A stretch of DNA of 64,000 bases from Camarhynchus parvulus. Taxonomy: Eukaryota; Chordata; Aves; Passeriformes; Thraupidae. Location: the NCBI RefSeq assembly GCF_901933205.1, contig NC_044574.1, forward strand, positions 45,603,609-45,667,608, in the 5' to 3' direction. The notes beneath the pieces were generated by a model. The model had not been told where the DNA came from. It did no database searches and saw nothing but the letters and a program-made list of their open reading frames with translations. Shown here piece after piece: positions 1 to 12,300 of this stretch (the stretch's first letter is position 1; each line of letters starts with the position of its first letter). The position numbers were made by a program, and so were the translations under genes.

Positions 1-284
1 CTGAAGGCTAGGCTAGAGCTGACCATGCCTTGTGCACAAAGAATCAGAGAAATATTTCTGGCTTTCCCTCCCTTCCTTTTTAATTTCTAGAGGCTTCTAA
101 TGTTTCCAAAAGAGAATCTGGCCCATCTTGAAAATTAAAGCCTGGGATAAACTAGGTTGTAGCAGAGCACTAAGGATTACACCTACACTGGAGATGTACT
201 AAAATGAATGTGTTGTGCACAGTTTGACTGGGAAGGAGGTGTGAAGCATAGCATATAAGAAGCAAAACATATGAAAGACCATGG

Positions 285-500
285 CAATGATAGTGGGAGA
301 GTTTAATTATCTAGACCTCAGAGTAGATTAAGGGGAGGAAGCAAAGCTTGATCTGGTAGAGGACTGCTTTCTAATTTAATGTGTACATAAACTGACAAAG
401 AAGGGAAGAATGCCAGATGTGGTATTAAGCAACACAGGGAATATGATTTAGGACATTAAGGTACAAAACCAAAAAAAGAAAGGTAGAAGGTGCAGTGGCT
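285..500 (+). mobile_element. Ancient CR1/L3-like LINE fragment, endonuclease region
   Basis: This stretch reads like a worn copy of the apurinic endonuclease part of ORF2 of an old CR1/L3-type LINE. A 'gagtttaattatctagac' segment corresponds to the GDFNYPDI-type endonuclease motif. A 'ggaagaatgcc' and 'gtattaagcaacac' series corresponds to the conserved 'LLDLVLSN' stretch. Numerous stops and indels show it is dead. It is likely the upstream part of the same old insertion as the fragment at 1560-2045, with unrelated or unrecognisable sequence between. The assignment rests on remembered consensus similarity, not a search. Confidence 0.55.
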
Positions 501-1559
501 GCTAAACTAAAAGAGCTTCTGCAGCAGCATTCTCTATGCCAGCTACAAGGTGTACATACCCTCCTAAACAGAGGGCATAGGTACAAGCTGCCATGGCTAC
601 ACATCCTTGCTGGAGCAATAGTTGGTCCTACAAAAAAACCCCTCACCCCACTACACAGCTCTGCTCCAGTGCAAAGTGCTGGTACAAACAGTGGGCCCTC
701 CCAGCCCAGTGGCAAACCTGGTCTCTCAAGCAGGCTACAGAGACCTCCTAGATAAACTATGGTTGTTTTACATCACCTCTGCCCTCTCTTGGGCTGCTGA
801 ATAATCTGCAAAAACAGGTGAGCAATGCCTGCAGGCTTGGGGGCCTGTTTATGTTTTAGCTGCCTCTCAAAGATCACAGAGCTGTCAGGAGTCACCTCAG
901 TTGCACACCAGAAATATCCCTCCCAAGGCAACTCCCTCTGCGCACTCCTTGCATATGGGGAACCTCCCAGCAGGTCTCTGGTGTGTAACACATTAATGTG
1001 TGAAAGGAAGAAGTTTAGCAGAAGGGGACTTGAGCTTGAAATGACTGTGGGATGGAACATAACACAGTAAATCAAACACAGCCATGTAATCAAACACAAA
1101 AATGTCCAGAGGTGTCACAAAAAACCTAGCATAGACATACAGCAGTTATAATCTTCTAGGAAGAAAAAGGGATTTACTTCAGAACCAGGCCAGATATTTT
1201 TCTTCATGAGGAAATACAAGCTTTCTTCCAAAACGTGTTCTGGCAAGTTTCATGTTTCCATGTGATCACCCTACAAAACATTGTTTCGAGCCCTTAACAC
1301 GAGGCAGCATCACCACTGTGTTGTGCTAAAAAGCCTTGGGTAATTCATGAGCTATTTCACATCCAAGGCCTGATTCTGGTCTTGCAGCAGACTCAGTAAA
1401 AGTAGCACCACTTCCACTTCAGTATATCCAGATCCAGAGAAGTTTGCCACCCAGGCCCCTACCAGGGTTTCAGTTTCCTCTATTGCACTGTTATTATATT
1501 ACTTAGCAGGTCTGCCAATGACATTGCATTCAAAATGGAGCAATTATAAACAGTAGCAG
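501..1559. other. Non-coding stretch with no recognised gene
   Basis: About 1 kb between two ancient LINE fragments. Short overlapping open frames exist on both strands (for example 495-755 plus and 773-1099 minus), but none shows a recognisable domain, splice context or Kozak start. It may contain unrecognisable LINE sequence or a later insertion, and nothing firmer can be said. Confidence 0.5.
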
Positions 1560-2045
1560 GAAACGCTGGAGTAGCAAATGCTTTTTAAAAAATGGCAAGG
1601 ATGCGAAGAAACTCAATGGAGATCTTTCATCTGATATATGAAAAGCAGATAACCAGGGGTGGAATCAGTGAGGCCATGAAAGGGAATGAGTGAGAAGTCA
1701 GTGACAGATGAGACTGATGCTGCACTGAGCCTGAATTAATATCCTTTGCCCGAGTATTTACAGAAGAAGTTGAAGGTCACATCCCAGAAACAGGGATCCA
1801 TTTTCATGAGGGGAAAAAATGAAATGTTAAAAGGCTTTATCATCCAATCTGGACAGGTAGTTAGTTAATTAGAACTATTAAAAGTTGACAGGACCTGAGA
1901 CTTAGATTAACTACATCTCTGAATTTGGAAGGAAATAGCAAGGGAAATTGGCAAACCTTTAGTAATACTGCTTGATAGCTTCCTGAGGATGGTGTATCTG
2001 GAGGTGCCTAGAAAGTAACTACTCCAACTTTACCTTTTAAAAATA
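1560..2045 (+). mobile_element. Ancient CR1/L3-like LINE fragment, region before the reverse transcriptase
   Basis: The order of landmarks matches the linker between endonuclease and reverse transcriptase in old amniote CR1/L3 LINEs. A 'gagtatttacagaagaag' segment corresponds to the 'FASVFT' stretch. Next come 'aaagttgacaggacctgag' (the 'K..GPDG' stretch), 'aaattggcaaacctttagtaat' (the 'I A.P L..I' helix) and 'cctgaggatggtgtatctgg' (the region before 'VPEDW'). The reading frame is broken repeatedly. It is in the same orientation as the fragment at 285-500, which supports one old insertion. Detection here is by pattern only. RepeatMasker with an amniote library would settle subfamily and divergence. 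Confidence 0.7.
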
Positions 2046-3239
2046 TTAGTATCTAAAACCAAAACAAAACAATTTTTTTTTCTTTTTTAAGTCAAGGGAG
2101 GATTTAGGAGTCCATTCACCAGTAATCCCAGCTGCAGCCACAGAAGGATATTGGAAACATTAATACAGGATGGGGTTATGCAACATGCAGAAATGGCCAG
2201 CTGGGGAAGGAGAGGCAGCCAGATTCATGTCATGTCTGTCAAATGTCCAGCAAGTCCTCTCAATACATTTCTCAACAGAGTGTCAAAAGTGAAGTAATGG
2301 GCATAATTTATCCAGATGGAAGAGATTCATTTGTTGCTGCACCCGACATAGCGAGAGTGTTCTGTAGAATCAGTAAAGCACAGCACAGAAAAAGCATAGC
2401 AGCAAATGCCTTCCAAATTATCTGTGGGACAAGAAGCAAGGTGTCAGCAAAACAGCACAGTTCAGGGTGACTAGAGGGACAGGAACAAGGCAGTTCTCCC
2501 AAATTTAAGCACCCTACCCATTTTTATTCAACTTTTATATAAATGGCCCGCAGGGGATATAATTTTTAAAGTGGAATTTTTTGCTGATAGCATGTAAGTG
2601 TAAAATCGTGCACAGAGCAAGCAAATATAAAATTATTTGAATAAATTAGGCTTATGGACAGATAAAGGGCACATCCAGTTCAGTGCAGCAGAGTAAGACA
2701 TAATGACTGCAAGGCACCAAATATAATCATAGGCAGGAAAAAGGAAGGAGAAGAGGGAATACTGTCCAGAGGAAAGGATATAAGGTAATTACTGATCAAA
2801 TACTAAATGAATGCTTAGAATAACTGGGAAAAAAACAAAGGCAAATTCTTCATGCTTAAAAAGACAAACAATTTCTTCATACTACACACTGAGCTGTCTC
2901 TTCAGTAAAGCTGAATTGAGACATCTTTTCCAGCACTCTAATAATGCTGAGATAAAAATTCAAGAGTTTGTAAGTAAAGAACTGCATTGTCTCAATAAAG
3001 ATGCAACATGATAAGACTTATAAAATACATTGTCCCCTCCCCCCAGCAAACAAACATGCAAAATTACTTTCTTGCATTTTGAATGTTAATTTGGGGTCTA
3101 TTTCTGTAAAAAAAGAAAAAAACATGCATAAATAAATTGAAAGGTAGTTATTACCGGTGAAAACAGCCTTTTCACTGCAAAGGTTATGACATTAACCCAG
3201 GGAAAAATTCATGAATATTCACAATCACCATTTGTCATT
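2046..3239. other. Non-coding stretch, possibly continuing ancient LINE
   Basis: Mostly AT-rich. The part from about 2540 to 2800 weakly resembles the post-catalytic region of an old CR1/L3 element on the plus strand, but similarity is too weak to annotate. The 75-aa and 66-aa open frames at 2243-2470 and 2811-3011 have no recognisable homology. A T-rich run sits near 2070-2085. Confidence 0.4.
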
Positions 3240-3300
3240 AAGAATCATAAAATTAAATGTGGAGTAGGGCTTTAGAAAACTCCTCCAGCCTACTAAATTC
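3240..3300 (-). repeat. Possible degenerate CR1 3' end
   Basis: The sequence begins 'agaatcataaaatt', continues 'gtggagtagggctttag' and 'ctcctccagcc', and parallels the complement of the CR1 3' terminus ('AGAATCATAGAAT...', then a GGAC-CTT block and a 'CATC.AGTCCAAC' block). Divergence is high and the fragment is short, so this is tentative. No TSD is expected for CR1. Confidence 0.3.
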
Positions 3301-6300
3301 CCTCTTCACTACTTGCTATTATGCTAGCATATATCACAACTTTTTTTTTTTTGCATGCATGCATTTTAGCACATTCCTGCAAGTTTTCCTTATCCGTCTC
3401 TACATGGAAAAGAGAATGAAGATAGAAATCACAAAGACCTGTAGAAACCTGCTAAAAAATGAACAACTAAAAATTCAGCCAAGGATGTCTTCAGGTGTTT
3501 GTAACAAAAGAAAAGAATTCCCTCAAAGAAACACAAATATTAAAAGTGGACAAAATTACTGGGTTTGCTCTTAAATACCTCAGAAACTATTTTGTTTGCA
3601 CATTTGCACCTGTGAGATTTACTACAACCACCAGGTGCTATGTAATGTGTGTGCAAACACAACAGAGAGCCTTTTGCAAAGAAATAAAAGGGCTAGAAAC
3701 CTGATTGGGGGAAAAACCTTACAAGGCAGATGTTTCTCAACCAGGAGCAGCCACTGGCAGGTAGAAGAACTGAATAAAAAAGATGAAATTAGGTGAGACG
3801 CTTCAAATACAAACTTAATAGGAAAATGGCTTGCCAATATTTCACAAAGCAAAGAAATGGCAGAGGTGCAGAGCACAAAACTGAGGGTCTGCTTACTGAG
3901 CAAGAGCAAATTCTGTGGAAGGTGGCTCTAATGCTGGAGGGAAGTGTTGAGAAGCCACAGCAAAAAATGAAGAGCCACAGTGAAAGCAGAAACCATCCAC
4001 ATTCAGAGAGCAAAGTGGTCACCAGCGAGGAGCAAGAAGTCCATGTGTGGGTACATGCACAGAGACACACAATAGCTCCGAAAACATTTAGGAAAGCTCC
4101 ACTGTTTATCTGACATATCCATTCACCCTCATACCACAAAACCCAACGTGCCGGTGGAGGCCTGGCTGTCAATCAGCAAGGAGAATAGCTGTCCCCAGTG
4201 CTAAAACATCCCAGGCCATTTGCATATTTACTGTGCTCAGTGATTAACACACTGAGGGTGACAGAGCCAGGATAATCCACAGAAAGGAAACAGCTACAGA
4301 GAGATAGGGAAGGGTACCAAGGCATTCAGACTGGGACAGGAAATAAGGAGTGCCTTCCTATTATCTGTCTCTATGTTTTAGAAATAAGGAAAAGCACAAA
4401 GAAGGGAGTTTAAATTCTGGAAGCCTGAGCTGTCTCATATGAGCTGAGACTGGTTGTCTGGGCTCAGCCCCTCCAGGGGCCACAGCAGCCCACGTTTGTT
4501 CACCAGGGGCAGGGGTAGCTCCCTGCTATGGTGCCCTGGAGAGCAGCTGGAGCCCTGGAGTCACTGGCTGCAGGCTGCTCTCTAACATGGCCAATAAAGG
4601 CCATCCTGATGATATAACATCTGTCCCCAGTGGCTGCAGAGGCTCAGCTCCGCTGGGTAATTTTGCACTGTTAGCTGCATGTTACCTAGTCCCACCATCA
4701 CCGTCCCCTGCTCCAACCTCAGAATACCTGGGCTGTCTGGCAGGCACATTTCCAAAATGCCTGAACAGCCCCCTTTCCCCAGAGAGAGCGAGCAGTGCAA
4801 CCAGCTGTCAATTTCTCACCCTACTTCCACATATTGCTGATGATAAGGCTCACCTTCAGTAGCTTGCACTCCTGTTGCATTCACATCTTCCCTCTGGCCT
4901 ACTAATATATACAGCCACTTGTGCTTATTGGCATGGTGACTGTGCTTATGTCAGTCATGCTTCTTTGTATTCTCCCTGCCTAGCCACTTGCTGTTGTGCA
5001 AAGGATGTGTGCATCAGGCTCAACACCTGCTAGAAATCTCTGAGCTCTCTGTGCCTTTCCACCCTTTCCAAGCACTCTGTCCTCACATCAAGTATTTTGC
5101 ATTCTTTTTCCAATCTGATCCTCATTTTTATTACTTTCCCCACTCTTATTTTCCAGCTATCCAGCTTTCCTGGTATCTCTTTCTTTGTTACATTTGCTGT
5201 ATCACTGCATTTGAATGGCAGCCACTCAGAGCCACATTAATGGACAAAAATTTTAAAAATGCCTAAAAAATCCTAGTTCTCCTTCCTTTTTCCATACTTC
5301 CCCTTGCTTCCCAGAAAAAATAAAATGCTAAGACCCTGCAAGAGCAAAAAGTGAAAGACAAGCAAACTGGAATTGTTGTCTGGCCTGTCTGACTCATCAA
5401 CATGATGAGCACTGAAAGCACTTCATACAGTGGTAACTGGGGGTCCTTGCTGCTGCCATTGGAGCAATAATACCCTGTCCCCTCCAAGGCGCCTTCTTGA
5501 TCCCTCTCCCTGGGACCAGCATGCATGCAATGGTACAAATAAGCCCAAATCCTGCTCCAAAACTGGATTCAGCTTAAAACCAAACCTGACTAAAACCAAA
5601 CCTGCCACCTATTTCCAGCTATAATTCAACTCTTACTGTGGTATAGGACTAACCACGAATGTATTCTCAGTCGTAGATAACCAGATATGGGTATTTCGGT
5701 AACAAAAGTCTGGCAAAACCTCGGCAAAGCTTAAATGCCCTGCAGAGATATCCCAGATTTTGGCAGTGTTTAAGATGGTAAGGTTTCTGGGGTTCAGGGC
5801 AGAAATCTTAGGTTACTTAGAGGAAGACTCCAATTGAAAACATAGCCCCTGCTGTATAAAGCAGATGATTTGGGATGAAGCAACATCAGGCAAACATTTG
5901 GGCTAACTGCAGTAGGAAATTAAAGTACACTTTAAACCCTTACCACTTGTTTTGTCCCCTGAATTCTGTGTTCCTTTTTTTCCTGTATTCATTTAGATCC
6001 TAAATGGCACAGTGCTACTGGTATGAGTTTACACAGTATATATCATTATGGTATTTAGTACTATTAATGTTTAAACATCTTATTAATTCCCAAATAGAAT
6101 TTGCCTTGCCCAACAAAAACTAGAAGCGCACGGCAGATATATCTATGTAAATCTTCCCCCTTCACAACCATTCTGAATTGCCCAGAGAACAACATGGAGA
6201 CACAATTCACAACACAGGGTTCAAAGCTTAACTTTCAGGAATTCACTTTGCACTGCTCCTATCACCTTGAGAAGAGCTGCACCAGGCCACCTGCCACCAT

Positions 6301-9300
6301 TCATCATTTCCTTTTTTCTGAAAGATTTTTCTTTGCTCCGTTCACTTGCTGCGTTATTTCCCAGAGGACTGCTCCTGGATTGACTGGGCTTTAATTGCTC
6401 AGCCCTGCCAGGCTAAGGGTGGAATTTCACCTTCTCTTCTCCCTCTCCCTTGCCCTCTGGAGCTGCTACAGCTCTCGGTGATTTCTGGGGAGCAGTGATT
6501 AGCAATTCACTAAGTTTGTCCCTTTATTGCTGTCCTGGAGTGACTTTATGATGCTGAATTGGATGTGTCCACATGCCTTCATGTGGATACACATGATGCA
6601 GGCCAGCTGGTTTGCATTTATTCCCTCTATCCCCTCGATGCTTTCAAAGAGGTGTCTTCCTGAGATCTGTATTATTTTCGAATCTTCATTTTAAAAGTAT
6701 AGTGTTGCTATGACTTTCCTCATCACTTCTTTCTTCCTCTTCCTCACTTATTAATGGACATGCTCTTTGTAAGCATCTATCTTCCTGCTGATGCATTTGT
6801 GCAGTCAGTTCTCATTCCCCAGACCAGCTTTAACCAACTTTACTGCTTCCCTCCATCCTCATCCACATAGCTTTTTCCAGGCTGTACTCTTGCTTTCATC
6901 TGCCTGCTTCTCTGTTGACAAAAGGGTACCTTATGCCCTCATATACAGAAGTCATCCTTCATGTGTCTACAACAGGTAGAAATTTGCTGCCACATGAATC
7001 TTTGGCACAGAGCCATCAGGAAAGCAGGTAAGGTGAACAAGGAGGCTCTGCATTATCACAAGCCCTGATACCTCAAGAGCATCCATCAGAAGTTGCCTGC
7101 ATCCTTTCTATTAATCATTCCTCAGACTCCTCACAATGAGGCTGAGTTGGAGGCAAGGGCTCTGCAATGGGTAAAAGGAGCTCATGTGAAGAGGGGCTGA
7201 GCTATCTTGTTTTTGCCTCTTTCCTGTCTTGTTAGAACAGCTCAGCACTGCCAAGAGGCCAAAACCCTGGGCAAAGTTTCCTTGCACTTCCCTCTTTCTG
7301 ATTAGTTCCAGTTATCACTCCTTACTCTTGCTCAGTGGATATTCATTTCACCTGCGCTCACCTGTCCCTGTGCTGTGCCCTGGACTCTTCTACCCCAGAA
7401 CACACAGATTGCTCAGCCAGTTCCTTTTATTCTCCCAGTGCTACAGGCACAGCATGTCCCACATGACCAAGCAGGTCCAAATCAAAGGTACACCAGCAGT
7501 ATTTTATGTTCTCACATGGTCTCAAACTATGCAGCCTCTAGTTGGAAACACAACTCAAAACATAACTTTGGCAGTGTTTCCTCAGAGGGAATTAGTTTCA
7601 GTGACTGTCTACAAGAAAGCGAACTGCCCTTTGCCAACTCTTCTTCTGTTTGTTCCTGGCTGCTTTGCCCTCCCTTGAAGGTATATCATGCCTGCTAAGT
7701 ACACAGGAAAAACACAGGGATAAGCAACAAGAACAAGGGGATGCTGAACATAAGTCTAACATATTAGAAGACCTGAGAACAGACTAATATCTCATTCCTG
7801 AGTTTAATGAAGAGCTTGTCAGCTTCTTGCTCTTCGTCCAAACCTGCAAGCTCCTTTATGAAGGGGGAGGGAGATTGACACACACTGCTCATCACCAAGG
7901 CATCTGTGCCCCAGGGCCACCCTTGTGCAGAGCACCCTCACTTCCTAATAGTAACACAAGAGCCTTACAGCTGCACATGAGAACTTCAGGATCACAGCTG
8001 GATAGCCCAAACCTGGTGTCAACACATAAAGCTGCATGTGCTGTGTGTGTTCAGTGGAGCAGGGAAATAGCCAGTGAAGATAAGGAGTAAATGGGAAAGA
8101 AAGGCATCTGCATGAAAGCAAAATTCAGCTGAAAGACCTGCAGAAGGCAAAAAATATGGGCTTTGGCTGCATAGTCTCTGCTGATGGGTTTGCACAAAGG
8201 GCCTCAGTGTGCAGCAGGTATTCCAGCTCTGCCAGTGTGCAGATAATTAAAAACAATAATGAAAGGGAGCTTTTCTGTGCCTGCGCTCTAGGCACAGACA
8301 CAGCTCCTGAGCTGCAGAAGCTGAGTGGTCCCTCTGCAGCAACATTTGCATTACTGCTAATCTGTAATTGGGATCCCCACTTAGCTCTATGACTCTTTCT
8401 GACCATTTTCAGACCTTTACCATTCAAGTCAAGAGGCTCCTTCCTCTAGAAATTACATTAAGATTTGAAAGCATGTTTCCTAATTTGTTTTAACAGGCAG
8501 CAATGATTTCTGTTCACATCTACATGAGTGCATTGTTTTCCCAGCATGCAACTCAAAAATAAAAGAAGAATCATATCTATTTCATAATTCCCTTCTAAAA
8601 CCAAGTACATATGAATTAAAAAAAATATTGATATTGTTACAACTGTCTCATCTAGCAACAGGAAATAACAATGAGGTCTTGCTTTCTCCCTCACAGAGTA
8701 AGGGCCAAATTTGCATATGAATCTACGTGAATCTGAATTATAAATAAGCTACCCCTTACTTTAGTTTCTATCTTCTTATATCCTTCTGATTGCTGTCTTT
8801 CTTGCTACACATCTCTTTTCAGACTCTCATCCATATAATTATTCCATGTTAGACTATTTCAGATTCAGTTAGATCAAGAGGATTAATTTCAGAGCAGATG
8901 TGTAAGAAGGTGTGAATTCTACACTGGTGTGAGAAGGGACAAGATTTTCCCTCAAGGCTTTGTCCTCCTCCTGGATTTACACAGAAAGGATTCCCAATCC
9001 CTTTATCACTGCCAGGAAGAGGCTGAGGAATCTAGAAATACACAAAATAGCAGCTTAGATTTATTCAGACTCATTTCTTAGTTTGAGTCTCATACAAGTA
9101 TTGCACGAACTTGTCCCTTCCAAATTTAAGGGTTTGTTTGGAAATTGTGAGAGATGTGCTCTCTTAGGGAGATAATTCTGGAGTTAAACAAAAAACCCAA
9201 AAGGATATATAAAGATGTACAGCCTCAGTATAACTTAGAATATCCTTAATCTCTCTTAGAATATCTCTAAATGCAAGCCACCTGAATGTCCAGTGACACC

Positions 9301-12300
9301 TAACTTCATTTTTATTCACTCAAATGGAAAGCTCAATGACCAGAGCTGCTGTGTGGCTACAGCTTCCAGTCCTGCCTGTTGACAACACTCCTGGGAGCAG
9401 AAAAAAAATCAAGGCAATTATCTAGGTGACTCCTTATAAATGGATGCTTGTATTTTCAGTTTTGCAAGTTTGAATGTTTGAGGATGGTATAAAAATATGT
9501 GAACCAGATAATAGCTAAAATCACCCTAACATTGACCTATCTCCTGAATGTAATAAAATGTCCATTACTCAATTATTATTTTTTGTTGATGTAAATTCAG
9601 TGTGGAGATAAACAAACACAACTTCAGAGATGCCAGCGTAACTAGCCGCAAGAAAAATTTGGACCTATAAATCCAGTCAGAACACAGAACTCTACAAATA
9701 TTTCAGACTTTCTTCAGCCTTGCTGAAAAGACCATTCCCTCTGCTCCTATGCTTTGCAAGGCAGCAAAAGATAGATTGCAAACCTCAGCCTGCTGTCTCA
9801 AGTGAAAATTCTTACTGCAATATTTTTGAAATTCAGAAACTTCAACCATTTAATATGCTGGAACCTTCCTCCACTGGGTGACTGAAAATTATCACCACCT
9901 AATGATTATTCAGTGACATCTGCAAAATAAGTTTGATGTTTTTGGGCCAGTTTCTCTTGGACAGATGTCAGTATCATAAAGTACGCTATCGTTGTCACTA
10001 ATTGGTATCACTCTTGTCAAACAATCTGCAGTATGGCAAAAAAAGAAGTAGAACTTACATTAAATTTCCCTTTTGCTTATGCAAGTATTTCTTCATGTCA
10101 TGGATACTTTCTCTTACCCCAAATGTTCCTGTACCTTCCAAAAACAGAGGATTCACCAAGGAAAAAGCTCAGGCCCTTCAAGCAGCATTAAACTCAGTAT
10201 TCTGTGTGTGGATCTCCACAGAGAAGACACAGACACTAAATCTCATTCTAAACTGTGTTTGCTCTCAGTAAATATTTCTTCCTGCAAAACACATTGCCAT
10301 GGCATTGTGCAAAGCTGTATAAACAGTTGTAATTTTGTCCTACTTTTTGATCCTTGCAGCTTGTGTCCAGGTTGCTGAATTGTTCAGTTGTCAAGGACAG
10401 GCTTAAAATTTTTATGCATCGGCATAGCATGTGATGTAAGCTCTCATGCACCTGACATGTCACACATGAATAAGTCAGGCATGCCTTGTGATTCACTGTT
10501 GGGCTTAAAGACAAATAAAGGTAGCTTTTCTATGAGAATACAACACAGGGAGCTCAGTTTTGCAATTAGGAATTTAAAAAAATATTTTAAATCTCAGATT
10601 TTGTTTTAAAAAAACTATGAATCACTGAAAAGCTGTTTAAGTTTTCCTGCACAAACAGATGCACACTGGGTCCTTTGCCATTCCTCAATGTGCTGTAATC
10701 TACTTCTAAGTGACTTAGATTTTACTCAGCCCTCTGCTAGTTATGGTATTCCTTGTTCTTTCTATGCAAGTCTCATATAATCATATGTCACACACTAAAG
10801 TGCTGTCACTGCAATGAACTTATGTTTTCTCTTATGACCTTCTATGTCTGCAGTGGGCATGGTACTGCAGGACAGGTCAGAAATCAAAAAGCACCAACAT
10901 TTTAGACCAGTCACAGCCAAACAACACTTACCAGCTCTTGATGCATCCAGGAGCAGAGGGCAGCTGCAGAGTGGTTAACAGCTGCAGAAACTTACCTGTT
11001 TAATTTTGCCAGGTAAGCAGACAATCAAAACATGCAGAATAACTATCTACTGTCCAGAATTCCCTGGTTCATATTTGTCTACATCCCAAAGCTTCAAATA
11101 AGAGCATCAGCTCAGTTTAGACCTGTAAGCAGCACCCTTCCCACTGCCTTCACAGAAGGCATTCACATTTAATTGTGCAAGTTGGCAAAAGTAGGGCCTT
11201 AATTTGTGAGCCCTTGATAACTTTTCACAGGCAGGCCTCAAATTTGTCATTCCTAGCCTATTGGCTTCAGTATGAATTATATATGAATTTCCAGGGGCGA
11301 GATAAGGGCCACAGTCATTTCTCTCTTGGTTTCCAGTCATTTCTTTTCATTTATTCCACACCAGCAGTTACAAAAAGTGGTCTGGGGATGGGTGTGCTGT
11401 TCTGGCAGTGAGTAATAGGTAGTCTGGGTTTGTTAATATGGATAGTCTTCAAAATAAACAGGTAAACTGAAGGAGGAAAATTATTATGAGGGGAAAAGAG
11501 GGATTTATGTCTAGCTCTGAAAAACTGCTAATACCAACCTCTCTCAACCAACAACTAGTCCACAGCACTTTGTTCCAAGTTCTTTTTCCAGAGAGACATT
11601 TCAAGGCAAAACTCCCAGAGAGACAATCACTCTCCCAGAATAAGAGACATGAAGGATATTAGAAAAACTGAAGGCTGATTGAAAGCAAAGATTTTAAAGG
11701 GCAGCCAAATTCCTTCCTATGGCACACTGGGACATAGCTGTCACAGTATGCCATTTTTTTCTTTCTTATTTTTATTTTTAATCTTCTGGGCTTCTAGTTC
11801 AATACCTTCTTTTAAAAAAGGGGTTTTTTGGTCTAATCAGTGAATATGAGGTAACGACACATTCATGTCCTTCAAAAAAGGTAGCAATGCAATGACTTTC
11901 CAATTACCCTTTAATTAAAATATTAATTAATTAACAACGTGTATTTATGGAATAATTATATAATTTCACACACCATTGATCATATTTTAAACAAATTCAT
12001 TTAATTAAGTTGACATGTACACTGCATGCTCTCAGTAGAGCTTTCCTGAGAAACCAGTGCATGTCTGCCTCTAAGGAGATTCAGACTGCATGAGGGAAGT
12101 TTACAATGGCCCACAGTGGTATTCAGCACTGAAATGAAGGCACTTCATACTTTTAAGCAAATTTAATACCACTGACTGTATCCCCAAAGGCTAAAGTCCT
12201 CTATCTGCATAAAAGGCACTGGGAAGGCAAGAGCAGCACGAGCTTTCTCACTACCAATATCCTCATTCTGACCTGGAGGGGCTGACTTTAATAAACGGTT

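Noticed and set aside
7229..7678. 149-codon plus-strand frame
   Set aside because: Leu/Ser/Pro-rich, with another open phase overlapping it and no family resemblance. Consistent with chance in C/T-rich DNA.
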